A stretch of DNA of 64,000 bases from NCBI GenBank assembly GCA_051208035.1, contig JBPJFZ010000008.1, positions 124,001-188,000 on the forward strand, read 5' to 3'. Both the position numbers and the translations under genes were made by a program. Numbering within the stretch: position 1 is the first letter of the stretch; each line of letters opens with the position of its first letter. The notes beneath the pieces were generated by a model. It had not been told where the DNA came from. It searched no databases and saw only the letters and a list, made by a program, of their open reading frames with translations. This document shows positions 8,490 to 16,661 of the stretch, piece after piece. This DNA is from JACKOB01 sp024234575. Its GTDB lineage: Bacteria; Pseudomonadota; Gammaproteobacteria; Pseudomonadales; Oleiphilaceae.

Positions 8490-8702
8490 TTACTGAACAG
8501 GTGGTTTGAGGTTTTCTGGCAACGTTAGCAGATCGGGTTTGCTCAGGGCTGAGGGGCTGGTCATCAAACCCTGTGCCTGCATGGGAACCGCGATTGGCGA
8601 CCCGGTGGCTGCAGCGGTGTTGTTGTCGTTATCGTTGCAGCCGCTTAAAAAGCCCAATCCTGTAAAGAGGCCTGCAAACATCATTATCTTCGCGTTATGC
8701 AT
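8490..8702 (-). CDS. Small lipoprotein, 70 aa
   Basis: The N-terminus has a short positive region, a hydrophobic stretch and the lipobox FLSGC (C22), so the mature protein is a lipid-anchored peptide of about 49 residues. It begins CNDNDNN and is rich in Pro, Ala and Leu, with no domain I recognise. A strong AGGAGG lies 6 nt before the ATG. The gene starts 9 nt after the YcnI-like gene and is certainly cotranscribed with it. The shared operon suggests a role beside YcnI at the envelope, perhaps in copper handling, but that is inference only. Confidence 0.78.
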   Translation of the reverse strand: MHNAKIMMFAGLFTGLGFLSGCNDNDNNTAAATGSPIAVPMQAQGLMTSPSALSKPDLLTLPENLKPPVQ

Positions 8703-8711
8703 TGATACCTC

Positions 8712-9446
8712 CTAGTATTTAACCCAAATGTCAGTGCCGGGATGAATCATTTGCAAAGTTTGGGTATTGGCATCTTGCTCGATCAGCGTGCTGGTGTTGG
8801 CGTTAGGGCTGTAGGCTTCGTTGCCTGCCCAAACGATCTCAGCATCGTTGAAAATGCTGAGGTCATGTACATGCTCGGATACGGTGTATTGGTTCCAGCC
8901 TGGCGTTCTGGCCGGGTAGATAAACATCGCCGGTGCCGGGCTTAACGTGGCGCTGTGGTCGTCATGACCGCCAGTACCAACCCATTCCAGTTTCTCGGTG
9001 CTGCCATCCGGCATTTTACAGGTCTGGGTTGTTTTCAAATAAGCCGTTGCAAAAGGTGTATCCGGCAGCGTGCTACGAAAGCTGACGCGATAAAGGTGCG
9101 TGTCACTCGCTTTTATTTCGCTTTCTGGTTTTTCCCACGTGATTTTGGTGACATCTTCTTCGTAAGTTTTACCATGCATTACAAATGGCACTGCCAGCGT
9201 TTCTTTGGTGATTGTGGCTACTCCAAACTCGCTGTCAACAGGTCGTGAAAGCTTAAACCCTGACGGGATTTCAACTTCAATCTTATAAGTATCCGAGCCA
9301 CTGCAACCATGGGGTAAATTAAGGGTTACCAGATAACTTTTACCAGCTATGGCAGGGCCGTTAGCGGTGTCGACAGAAACATGGGCCTGCAGGGCATGAC
9401 TTGCCAGCAGTGTGAGCGCACTTATATAGAACTGGGAGTACTTCAT
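8712..9446 (-). CDS. YcnI-like (DUF1775) exported protein
   Basis: A 244-residue secreted protein. The signal peptide ends at ALQA, and the mature chain begins with HVSVD. This N-terminal histidine is the copper-binding residue known from YcnI. The DUF1775 beta-sandwich follows: LNLPHGCSGSDTYKIEVEIPSG (about 43-64), ITWEK (about 110), and VSFRSTLPD. A C-terminal extension (about 165-244) contains GGHDDHS and a region EHVHDLSIF that could add metal ligands. YcnI domains bind Cu(II) through the N-terminal His, a Glu and a Trp. The usual CopC/YcnJ or SCO partners are absent; the only partner here is the small lipoprotein. An AAGGAT ribosome binding site precedes the ATG. Confidence 0.85.
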   Translation of the reverse strand: MKYSQFYISALTLLASHALQAHVSVDTANGPAIAGKSYLVTLNLPHGCSGSDTYKIEVEIPSGFKLSRPVDSEFGVATITKETLAVPFVMHGKTYEEDVTKITWEKPESEIKASDTHLYRVSFRSTLPDTPFATAYLKTTQTCKMPDGSTEKLEWVGTGGHDDHSATLSPAPAMFIYPARTPGWNQYTVSEHVHDLSIFNDAEIVWAGNEAYSPNANTSTLIEQDANTQTLQMIHPGTDIWVKY

Positions 9447-9895
9447 AGCGATATCCTTGCTAGATGTTTGTGATAGGCCGTAAACGTCTTGTCGTTCGAC
9501 GAATTAATCAGAGGTTTTATAGATTCTCTAACGAGAAAACTCCGCCAGAATAGACAGTTTCAGAGGGAATAAAATGTGGCATATTGTCGCATCAACTATT
9601 TGTTTTTATTAATTATTGTTACTTGTCTTAATTATGTGGCTGTAAGAATTTGTATTGCGCATACAAAGATGGGCCATTTCGATTGTTATAAGACCAAAGG
9701 TTAAGTTGATGAATCTTTGATCTGTTCATCAAATCAGCAACTATTGTCTATACTGGAATAAGTGTTAAAAAGGAGTGATGGCATCATTGAGTTCGCAGGT
9801 GGTCTGCAACGCAGTATGAAAGGGCAGAGGCGTCTTTTGTTGGCATCAAACATCGGCAGTAAACCCGGTCGCGTAGCCGAATGAAGGTGTAAAAA
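9447..9895. other. Divergent 449-nt intergenic region upstream of the GTPase operon
   Basis: It serves the YcnI gene to the left and the four-gene GTPase operon to the right. The left part (9530-9700) is AT-rich. An 8-bp inverted repeat TTGATGAA/TTCATCAA occurs at 9706-9713 and 9725-9732, just upstream of a -10-like TATACT (9749-9754). Beyond this are two tiny overlapping frames: 9778-9819 (13 codons, AGGAG 2 nt upstream) and 9816-9884 (22 codons), which may be leader peptides or chance. The right operon has a good ribosome binding site, GAAGGTG, before 9896. Confidence 0.45.
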
Positions 9896-10474
9896 ATGAG
9901 TACTCCCGGAAATAAAAAAAACAATCAGAAAGAAACGGCTGCAGCATCTGCTCCCTCCCCAGCCCCAGTCCCAGCCCATATGGACCCTCAGGCGCAGCTG
10001 CGAGAAATTCAACAGCTTCTGTTTGGTGAGCAAATAGCCAGCGTCAATCAGGCTATCGATTCATTGTCTAAGCACAACCAACAGCAGTTTGCCGACATGG
10101 ACAAGCAGATCACACACACCATTAATACGTTACGGCAAGACATGAATAACAAGCTGGACGAACTCACCAAGCATGTGAATAAACTGAATGATGAGCGCAT
10201 GAACAACGATGCCTTGATAGAAGGCGATGTGGCAACATTGCAGCAGGCGCTGGATGCCTTTCAGCAGCAGACCGAAGCGGCCCATGACACGATTGAGAAA
10301 CAGTTGTTTTCTGAAGCGGATAAGCTGGCGACCGAAATGGCGGCACAGCATAAATCATTACTGGAAAAAATTAACGCTGAGTCTGGTTCTCTTGCCGACA
10401 GTAAAACTGACAGAAAGGCGCTTGCCGACTTATTTGTGAATATGGCAAGAAGTCTGGAAAAAGAAGCGAGTTAA
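9896..10474 (+). CDS. Coiled-coil protein, first gene of the GTPase operon
   Basis: A 192-residue soluble protein without a signal peptide. Residues 1-32 are a low-complexity Lys/Asn/Ala/Pro leader. From about 34 to 165 the sequence is heptad-like and almost free of Gly and Pro: LREIQQLLFGEQ, then long runs of Gln, Asp, Lys and Leu (MDKQITHTINTLRQDMNN, KLDELTKHVNKLNDER). This predicts an extended coiled coil. The C-terminus ends with FVNMARSLEKEAS. The motif IxxLLxGE near 38-45 recurs near the N-terminus of the next protein. The next gene starts 1 nt after this stop, so translation is coupled. A scaffold or regulator role is inferred; the family is not one I can name. Confidence 0.8.
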   Translation: MSTPGNKKNNQKETAAASAPSPAPVPAHMDPQAQLREIQQLLFGEQIASVNQAIDSLSKHNQQQFADMDKQITHTINTLRQDMNNKLDELTKHVNKLNDERMNNDALIEGDVATLQQALDAFQQQTEAAHDTIEKQLFSEADKLATEMAAQHKSLLEKINAESGSLADSKTDRKALADLFVNMARSLEKEAS

Positions 10475-10475
10475 G

Positions 10476-12317
10476 ATGAATCCGGTTGAAGATCAGCCGC
10501 CTCTGCACGAGCCTGATCAATCATCGGCATGCGCTGATCCGCAGAGTAAAAAAGCTGCAGAGGATTACTACAAACTGCGCAGTTTGTTGCTGGGTGACGA
10601 TTATTCGGTCGCTCTGAATCACTATATCTCAAAAGAAGAAGATGCCGAGCGCGTGGCGGATGTTCTTTCCGAAGCGGTGACTCTTAGTGTTAAAGAGAAC
10701 CCCTCACTGGGCGAGGCGTTAACGCCGGTTGTTGATAAAGCCATTGCCAAATCTATTGAAGAAAACCCTTCCCGTATCACCCATGCCATCTACCCCATTA
10801 TGGGGCCAGCCATCCGTAAAGCAGTTTCCGCTGCATTAGCCGAGATGGTGCAGTCTTTAAATACGCTGCTCGAGCAAAGCTTAACGCTGGGCTCAATGAA
10901 ATGGCGGTTTCGTGCCTGGCGGGCAGGGATTCCCTACGCGCAGTTTGTGTTGTTGCAGACGATTAAGTATCGCGTCGAGCAGGTATTGCTGGTGCATCGA
11001 GAGACGGGTTTGTTATTGCAATCGGTCACTGCGCCAGAAGTGAAATCACAAGATCCAGAGCTCATATCCAGCATGCTGACCGCCATCAGTGATTTTGTCT
11101 CCGACTCATTCTCGGGAGGTGAAGAAACACTGGAGCGTATCCGTTTTGGTGATCTCGAATTACACCTGCTGGTGGGGCCAAAAGCGATTCTGGCGGTTGC
11201 GGTGCGGGGCTCGGCCTCGGACGAATTAACCGAAAAAGCCAGTGCCACCATTGAGTTAATTCATGGTCGGTTTGCCAGTGCGCTTTCCCGATTTGAAGGT
11301 GACAGAGCTGCTTTCGATGCCACCCAGCCTTTGTTGAGCGAGTGCTTGCTCTCGCAGAAAATTGCCGCACCACCCAAACGTAAACCCTGGCTGGCGATGT
11401 TGCTGCTACTGGCCGGTGCTGGCTATTTTCTCATCAACGAAGTAGAGCGTTATCGTCTGACGCAAGTATTTGATCAAGTTAAAGCGGCTTATCAACATGA
11501 GCCTGGCTATGTTCTGCTCTCGGCCAGTCGGCAGGATGATCAGCTGATGATCGAGGTTTTGCGCAGCCCAGAATCACGCCCGGCATCAATCGTACATTCG
11601 ACTATACTGAAAGAGCCGTCGGTCGCCGTGGTTGTGAATGAAAAAATTGTTCATTTTGGACCGTTGCCGACATTAGAAAAAACACCAGCGAGAACACTGA
11701 TTGATGTCGAGTCCTCGGTGAATGCTTTGCTCGAAAAGGATGATAAGGTGTCGATCATTGCCCAGGATGATCGCTTGCGGGTAAGTGGCCAGGCCGCCGC
11801 AGTGACACTCGCGCGCATCCAGAAAAGCGAGCTGTTAAAGGGCGCTTTTGAGGTGCTGGATATATCCGGGCTGAAAGTCATCGAGCCAAAGTCAGCCCAG
11901 GAAATGATTGCTGCTTTGGCAGGAGAGGTTCAGCAGACGATTTTCTATTTCGAACCAAAAGAATATGTACTAACGGCCGATGAATTAGAGAAGGTTGCAC
12001 CTTTTGTACGAGATATAAAAGTACTGCAACAGTATGCAGAGCAGGGTGAAATAACAGGGTTACAGATAGTTTTACTGGGCTTTGCGGATAACTCTGGTAC
12101 TGATTTTGGTAACAAAGTAGTAAGCCAGCAACGGGCCGAGATGATGCGTAAGTTACTGATTAAAAATGGTATCGAAGCCGATATCGTCGTTGCCTGGGGG
12201 GCAGGAAATATCGATCAGGCACATATCTCGGATGCGTCACAGAGGCGCGTGACAGTGCAGGTGTTGTACGCACTGTCACACAAAACAACGAATCTACATA
12301 GCCAGGGAGAGCCATAG
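10476..12317 (+). CDS. Membrane OmpA-family protein with large cytoplasmic N-terminal domain
   Basis: A 613-residue protein with one central membrane helix (about 304-322, PWLAMLLLLAGAGYFL). Residues 1-303 should be cytoplasmic. They include LRSLLLGDD (34-42), a helical conserved region (PIMGPAIRKAVSAALAEMVQ, near 108-127) and an alpha/beta segment (about 165-270) with LLVHRETGLLLQSV, MLTAISDFVSDSF and ILAVAVRG, which resembles longin/roadblock-type GTPase-binding folds; that resemblance is my inference. The periplasmic part has a BON-like stretch (DDRLRVSGQA, near 430) and a C-terminal OmpA domain (about 489-600) with GFADNSGTDFGN and SQQRAEMMRKLL for peptidoglycan binding. The stop overlaps the GTPase start by 1 nt. 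It likely links the cell wall to the GTPase. Confidence 0.87.
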   Translation: MNPVEDQPPLHEPDQSSACADPQSKKAAEDYYKLRSLLLGDDYSVALNHYISKEEDAERVADVLSEAVTLSVKENPSLGEALTPVVDKAIAKSIEENPSRITHAIYPIMGPAIRKAVSAALAEMVQSLNTLLEQSLTLGSMKWRFRAWRAGIPYAQFVLLQTIKYRVEQVLLVHRETGLLLQSVTAPEVKSQDPELISSMLTAISDFVSDSFSGGEETLERIRFGDLELHLLVGPKAILAVAVRGSASDELTEKASATIELIHGRFASALSRFEGDRAAFDATQPLLSECLLSQKIAAPPKRKPWLAMLLLLAGAGYFLINEVERYRLTQVFDQVKAAYQHEPGYVLLSASRQDDQLMIEVLRSPESRPASIVHSTILKEPSVAVVVNEKIVHFGPLPTLEKTPARTLIDVESSVNALLEKDDKVSIIAQDDRLRVSGQAAAVTLARIQKSELLKGAFEVLDISGLKVIEPKSAQEMIAALAGEVQQTIFYFEPKEYVLTADELEKVAPFVRDIKVLQQYAEQGEITGLQIVLLGFADNSGTDFGNKVVSQQRAEMMRKLLIKNGIEADIVVAWGAGNIDQAHISDASQRRVTVQVLYALSHKTTNLHSQGEP

Positions 12318-12841
12318 TGAGTCGTGTAGTCGCTAAAAAAATATGCATGATCGGACCTTTTGCAGTAGGTAAAACCAGCCTCGTGCGTCGTTTTGTGGAT
12401 AGCATTTTTAGTGATAATTACCTGACCACTATTGGCGTTAAAATTTCTAAAAAAATAGTGCCGCTTGTCGATACGCAGGTGCAATTAATGATCTGGGATA
12501 TTGAAGGCGTTGATGTTTTTACCGAACTGAAGACAAGCTACTTGCGCGGTGCTTCGGGGGTGTTGCTGGTGCTGGATGGCACCAGACCCAAAAGTTTCGA
12601 AATGGCCGAAGAATTAGTTGCGTTGCTACGCGAGCACTTGCCCGGTGTACCAGTCATTGGTTTATTAAATAAGAGTGATCTGAGTGTAGAGTGGAAGCTT
12701 GGCGATCTCGAAATTGCCGCCGTCGAGGCGCTTGGTGTTCAAACGATGATGACCAGCGCGAAAACCGGTGAGAATGTCGAGCAGGCGTTCTTGGCGCTAG
12801 TCGAAAAAATGGACATCACTGCCAGCGTGTCAGCGTCATGA
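12317..12841 (+). CDS. Ras/Rab-like small GTPase
   Basis: A 174-residue stand-alone GTPase. All five G motifs are readable: G1 GPFAVGKT (13-20), G2 threonine in TTIG (37-40), G3 WDIEG (60-64), G4 NKSD (118-121) and G5 TSAKT (146-150). The catalytic Gln that follows G3 in Ras and Rab (DxxGQ) is Val65 here, so intrinsic hydrolysis is probably slow or uses another residue. There is no C-terminal prenylation cysteine. It starts with GTG, preceded by GGGAGAG, and overlaps both neighbours (1 nt upstream, ATGA downstream). Bacterial relatives include MglA and the poorly known Rup families. The likely partner is the cytoplasmic domain of the OmpA protein, and the likely effector the GGDEF-EAL protein. 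Confidence 0.9.
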   Translation: MSRVVAKKICMIGPFAVGKTSLVRRFVDSIFSDNYLTTIGVKISKKIVPLVDTQVQLMIWDIEGVDVFTELKTSYLRGASGVLLVLDGTRPKSFEMAEELVALLREHLPGVPVIGLLNKSDLSVEWKLGDLEIAAVEALGVQTMMTSAKTGENVEQAFLALVEKMDITASVSAS

Positions 12842-15051
12842 GCATTCTGGGAGGCATTCTTGAAGAATTGGGTGTTGCAGCCTTTGTGCGGCTTGAAGAC
12901 CAGTCTTTTAAGTTGCTGAGTAATCGCTGTCTTTGGTTTAGTCATCTCTACAATTTTCTGGGTGCTGACAGCAAACCCGCATCTGAGGGTGAAGAAGATA
13001 CCCTGGTGATTGCAGAGCAGGATTTTTGTCAGGCATTTCCGTTTATCGAACACTTTCTTATTGATGCCCAGACAGTATGGGACAACCCCGGGCGCGGAAG
13101 CGTAAATTCGGGCATCTGGACAGAGACAGATCTCGATGGCAATGAGTATCCTCTGGAGGCGCGTGCCTGTTATATCCAGAATCAGTTGATATTGCTGATC
13201 GAAAACCACTCAAGCACGTTTGGGCATCAGCACGCGGTTTATCAAAAAGCACGAAATATAGCCCTGCTAAACGAAAAACTGGTTTCAGAGCTTAATCAGC
13301 GGCAGCGTGAATTACAAAGCGAGATTGAAAGACACTTAATGCAGGATGCGACCCTGCAGGGCATTGCCGATGCAGTGAGTGGTCATACGTCCGGCGTAAT
13401 GGTGTGCCAGCCTAATGGCAAAGTAGCCATCAAGAACAAAGCACTGGTTGATATTTATAAAGTCACTAATGGTGAGGAATTGCGACGAGCATCTTTGCTA
13501 GAGCAATGGATGACTGAGGCGGAAGAGCAATATCCGGAGCTGAAACGTATTATCGAAACCGGCTCATACTGGGAGGGCGAATTCGAAAGCAGAGATTCAT
13601 CAGAAAATCGACGTTGGGTACGTCTGACTATCGGGCCGGTTAAAGACAAATCCGGCACGGTTGCCTATTACGTCTGCGTGGCCAATGATATTACTGACCT
13701 GCGTAGCATTGAGGGCTTTGATGCGGAGCATGGCGCCGGTGGTTACGACTTTACGACGCGTTTACCCAATCGCCGGCATTTCTGGCAACACATTCATAGC
13801 CTGGCCAAGAATGCTCAGCCCCAGGGTCGTGGCACCGGGTTGTTATACATTGACCTCGATTACTTTAAACGGGTAAATGATGATCTGGGACATCAGGCGG
13901 GTGATTTTTTGCTAAGTGCGATTGCCTCGCGCATTTCGCGAAACGTGAAGCACAATGATTTTGTGGGGCATCTCGGCGGCGATGAATTTGTGGTGCTGGT
14001 GCGATCGATTGAGTCTGATGCGCAGCTTACCGCCGTGGCGAGCAGGTTGCTTGGCTCTGTACATGAGCCTATTTCGGTTGACGGTCAGCCGATGCAAATA
14101 ACGGCAAGTATTGGCATTAGTACCTGTTATGAGGCAGTCATTGATCCGACTTTACTGGTGCGGCAAGCCGATCTGGCCATGTATGCGGCGAAAGAATCGG
14201 GCAAAGGACAAAGCCGGTTTTATGATCCATCCATGGAGTCGTCTATACCGCATAATATTCAGCGTGAGCGCGAACTTGTTGATGCCATCAGCAATCAACA
14301 GTTTGTGTTGCATCTGCAGCCGCAGGTCTGTGTGCGGGATACCAAACAGTTTAAAGCCGAGGCGCTGGTGCGCTGGCAGCATCCCCAATTAGGTTTGCTA
14401 CCCCCGGCGGATTTTATCTCCATAGCCGAAGCCTCGGGATTAATCATCCCTCTGGGTAACTGGGTGCTGATGCAGGCGTGTCGGATCGGCGCTGATCTCA
14501 ATCACAGCGGCAAGCCGGTATGTATCGCCGTTAATATCTCGGCCAAGCAACTTAAACACCCTGACTTTTACCAAACCTTAGAAAATTGCCTGGAGCAGAC
14601 GGCTTTTCCCGCGGCATTGCTTGAAATTGAAATAACCGAGAGCTGCTTCCTCGAAGATATGGAATCGGTGATTCGCTTGCTTGAAAGAATTCGCCTGTTG
14701 GGGGTGACAATCTCTTTGGATGATTTTGGTACGGGCTTTTCGTCATTTAACTATTTAAGGCAGCTGCCGGTTGATTATCTGAAAATTGATCGCTCTTTCG
14801 TGAAAGAGCTGCCAGAAGATAGAGAAAGCCGCGCTATCACCTCGTCGATTATCAGTCTTGCCCACGAATTAACGATAGAAGTTGTGGCTGAGGGGGTGGA
14901 GAATTCTGGCCAGTTTAATTTTCTGTGTGGCCGAAACGTCAATTTTATCCAAGGCTTCCTGCTGTTTAAGCCTATGCCTGTCGAAGAGTTTGTCCGCTTG
15001 TTTTCGTTAATCGAAGAATTAAATGGCCGCAATAAGTGGATTGATAGCTGA
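12838..15051 (+). CDS. PAS-GGDEF-EAL cyclic-di-GMP enzyme
   Basis: A 737-residue soluble protein. An N-terminal region (1-130) looks like a divergent PAS/sensor fold, then comes a coiled-coil linker (about 135-170), a PAS domain with PAC ending (about 175-295, RWVRLTIGPVKD, VANDITDLR), a GGDEF domain (about 300-465, intact GGDEF at 380-384) and an EAL domain (about 480-730). The EAL motif is intact (EALVRW near 508), with NISAKQL, EITES, DDFGTGFSSFNYL, KIDRSF and EVVAEGVE, so phosphodiesterase activity is expected. The position usually holding the inhibitory RxxD site reads KHND, so product inhibition is probably lost. It overlaps the GTPase gene by 4 nt. That coupling suggests the GTPase controls c-di-GMP turnover. 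Confidence 0.93.
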   Translation: MSILGGILEELGVAAFVRLEDQSFKLLSNRCLWFSHLYNFLGADSKPASEGEEDTLVIAEQDFCQAFPFIEHFLIDAQTVWDNPGRGSVNSGIWTETDLDGNEYPLEARACYIQNQLILLIENHSSTFGHQHAVYQKARNIALLNEKLVSELNQRQRELQSEIERHLMQDATLQGIADAVSGHTSGVMVCQPNGKVAIKNKALVDIYKVTNGEELRRASLLEQWMTEAEEQYPELKRIIETGSYWEGEFESRDSSENRRWVRLTIGPVKDKSGTVAYYVCVANDITDLRSIEGFDAEHGAGGYDFTTRLPNRRHFWQHIHSLAKNAQPQGRGTGLLYIDLDYFKRVNDDLGHQAGDFLLSAIASRISRNVKHNDFVGHLGGDEFVVLVRSIESDAQLTAVASRLLGSVHEPISVDGQPMQITASIGISTCYEAVIDPTLLVRQADLAMYAAKESGKGQSRFYDPSMESSIPHNIQRERELVDAISNQQFVLHLQPQVCVRDTKQFKAEALVRWQHPQLGLLPPADFISIAEASGLIIPLGNWVLMQACRIGADLNHSGKPVCIAVNISAKQLKHPDFYQTLENCLEQTAFPAALLEIEITESCFLEDMESVIRLLERIRLLGVTISLDDFGTGFSSFNYLRQLPVDYLKIDRSFVKELPEDRESRAITSSIISLAHELTIEVVAEGVENSGQFNFLCGRNVNFIQGFLLFKPMPVEEFVRLFSLIEELNGRNKWIDS

Positions 15052-15135
15052 GATAGTGCGGGTTAAGTGCGAGACGCAATCAATTGCGCCTGCCGAGAGC
15101 AATACAAAGACGCCCGGCAGGAAAAATTCAGAAAG

Positions 15136-15765
15136 TTATGAGGTTTTACTTGCTTCGATTGGGTGCGAGGCATCGACAGCGGTCAGCACTGAAGGCTTTG
15201 GCGCGTAATGTACTTTTAGCCGAGTGCTGTCTCGCAAAAAATCAATTGAGAGGATATCAACGTGCTTAATGTGGAGACCTGTCCGCAAGCGAAGATCCAT
15301 CAGTAACTGTTCGCGGCGTTCAGGTCGAATGTTCTCGATCTTTTCGTATTCTATTTCACGCTCTTCCAGCAACGGCAGCACTGTGTTGGTTTCCAGCAGA
15401 AACGCCAGAAAGCAAATAAATAGCGTCAACACAAACAGCTCAAGGGCGAGCATAGTGCTAACTGCACAAAGTAGTGCGATAGCAATAACCAGAAACAGAT
15501 AAGTCATTTCTTTAATACTTATTGATTCTGTTCGATAGCGCAGCATTGAAAAAACGGCGAATAGCCCAAAAGCAAACCCCATCGATACGTCCGCAGAATG
15601 CAACAGTGCTGTGACCAAAAACACCCCCATGCCGAATAGCATAAATGATGAAGCGTTGGCACGATGACGCGAAAAGTGGTAGTAGCAAAAACGCACTAAA
15701 ATTAAGATGGATACCGTGTTTATTAAAAGACGGAGAAGAAAGTCCGAGTCTAATGTGCTGATCAT
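15136..15765 (-). CDS. DUF4956 membrane protein
   Basis: A 209-residue protein with about four membrane helices in the first 130 residues (LLINTVSILILVRFCYYHF, SSFMLFGMGVFLVTALLHSA, FAFGLFAVFSML, YLFLVIAIALLCAVSTM). The loop SMLRYRTESISIKEMTYLF is the DUF4956 signature. The cytoplasmic tail contains IRPERREQLLMDLRLRTGL. Members are often encoded beside VTC-domain polyphosphate polymerases, as here: this gene overlaps the VTC gene by 4 nt (ATGA). Its role in that pairing, perhaps as a membrane partner or channel for the polymer, is not established. It converges with the GGDEF-EAL gene. Confidence 0.88.
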   Translation of the reverse strand: MISTLDSDFLLRLLINTVSILILVRFCYYHFSRHRANASSFMLFGMGVFLVTALLHSADVSMGFAFGLFAVFSMLRYRTESISIKEMTYLFLVIAIALLCAVSTMLALELFVLTLFICFLAFLLETNTVLPLLEEREIEYEKIENIRPERREQLLMDLRLRTGLHIKHVDILSIDFLRDSTRLKVHYAPKPSVLTAVDASHPIEASKTS

Positions 15766-16661
15766 GCGTGTTGTCCTCTAGGCGAAAAATCGGGAGCCAA
15801 TTTTTTCAGCTTCTGTAGTACGGGTTTGAAGCGATTACTTTTTAACGAACCATCACCGGTAAGTGTGCACCCCATGCAATATTTGCTGAAGCTTGTCGGG
15901 GTAATACCCAGCGACTTGAAACGTTGCATGGCAATAGACGGTTGTTGATCGCGCCCCCGTTTTACTTCTGCGACAAATAATGCCGGCAGCTTGGCTGTTT
16001 TTTGGCTATCCACGGCTTGAAAACTTAAATCAAGATCGATGGTCAGACGCTCGGTTTTGGATTGATTCATCAAAGTCAGGCGTCGATAGTTGACGAATAG
16101 TGTTGGTTCAAGGGATGGGTAATTGCCCTGTAAGCACTGGGCGACAAATTGATTGATGTTGATACTCTCTGGCGTTGTTTGGCTTAAAGAGACACGACTT
16201 TTTATCGTCCTCTGTTTATTTGTTCGCAATTTAACTTCCATGAAAGAAAGGTCGGACTCGCGGTAGCGACGGTAGCGCACCTTGTGTCGATTTAGCTTGC
16301 CGTTGTGATGAGCATGATAGAAAGCCCTGTCTATTGTGTCGAAATAGGTTGTTTCGTAGTTAAACAGACGCCTGTCCGCTGCGCTGAGGATGCTGTATGA
16401 GTCAGTCAAAGGAGCCAGTATTTCTATCAGAAAACTGACTGGTAAAACGAATTTAGTATCCACTCTATCCATTAAGGCGGCCTGGTTCTGGGTAGGCAGT
16501 GAGTGCGGCTCAAACTTTTCAAGTAACCCCTCAAGGGCCTTTGCAGAAGTTTTCAGCGCTTCCTGCTGGGAGGAAGATACCACCGCCCAAGCGCTGAGTG
16601 CGCAATGGGCTTGTCGGTAATCGTCTGGGGTGATGTTGATCGCTATATTACTGTTGAACAC
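15762..16661 (-). CDS. VTC-domain protein, probable polyphosphate polymerase
   Basis: A 299-residue protein whose residues about 50-270 form a triphosphate-tunnel VTC domain. Visible tunnel strands are DRVDTKFVLP (65-74), ETTYFDT, RHKVRYRRYRES, FMEVKLRTNKQRTIKSR, ERLTIDLDLSF and FVAEVKRGRD. They carry the alternating basic and acidic residues expected for phosphate and metal binding. In yeast Vtc4 this domain makes polyphosphate from ATP; bacterial stand-alone forms are presumed to do likewise. The GTG start at 16661 lies inside the end of the CotH gene (14-nt overlap), and the stop overlaps the DUF4956 start. The three genes form one coupled operon. Confidence 0.88.
   Translation of the reverse strand: MFNSNIAINITPDDYRQAHCALSAWAVVSSSQQEALKTSAKALEGLLEKFEPHSLPTQNQAALMDRVDTKFVLPVSFLIEILAPLTDSYSILSAADRRLFNYETTYFDTIDRAFYHAHHNGKLNRHKVRYRRYRESDLSFMEVKLRTNKQRTIKSRVSLSQTTPESININQFVAQCLQGNYPSLEPTLFVNYRRLTLMNQSKTERLTIDLDLSFQAVDSQKTAKLPALFVAEVKRGRDQQPSIAMQRFKSLGITPTSFSKYCMGCTLTGDGSLKSNRFKPVLQKLKKLAPDFSPRGQHA

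Noticed and set aside
9800..9895. Possible c-di-GMP (GEMM) riboswitch upstream of the GGDEF-EAL operon
   Set aside because: Short matches such as GTAGCCG and CGCAG exist, but the core GGGCAAACC and GACGCAAAGCC blocks are missing.
15064..15125. Hairpins between convergent genes (CGCAAT/ATTGCG and CCTGCCG/CGGCAGG)
   Set aside because: Neither is followed by a T-run in the needed direction, so I did not call a terminator.
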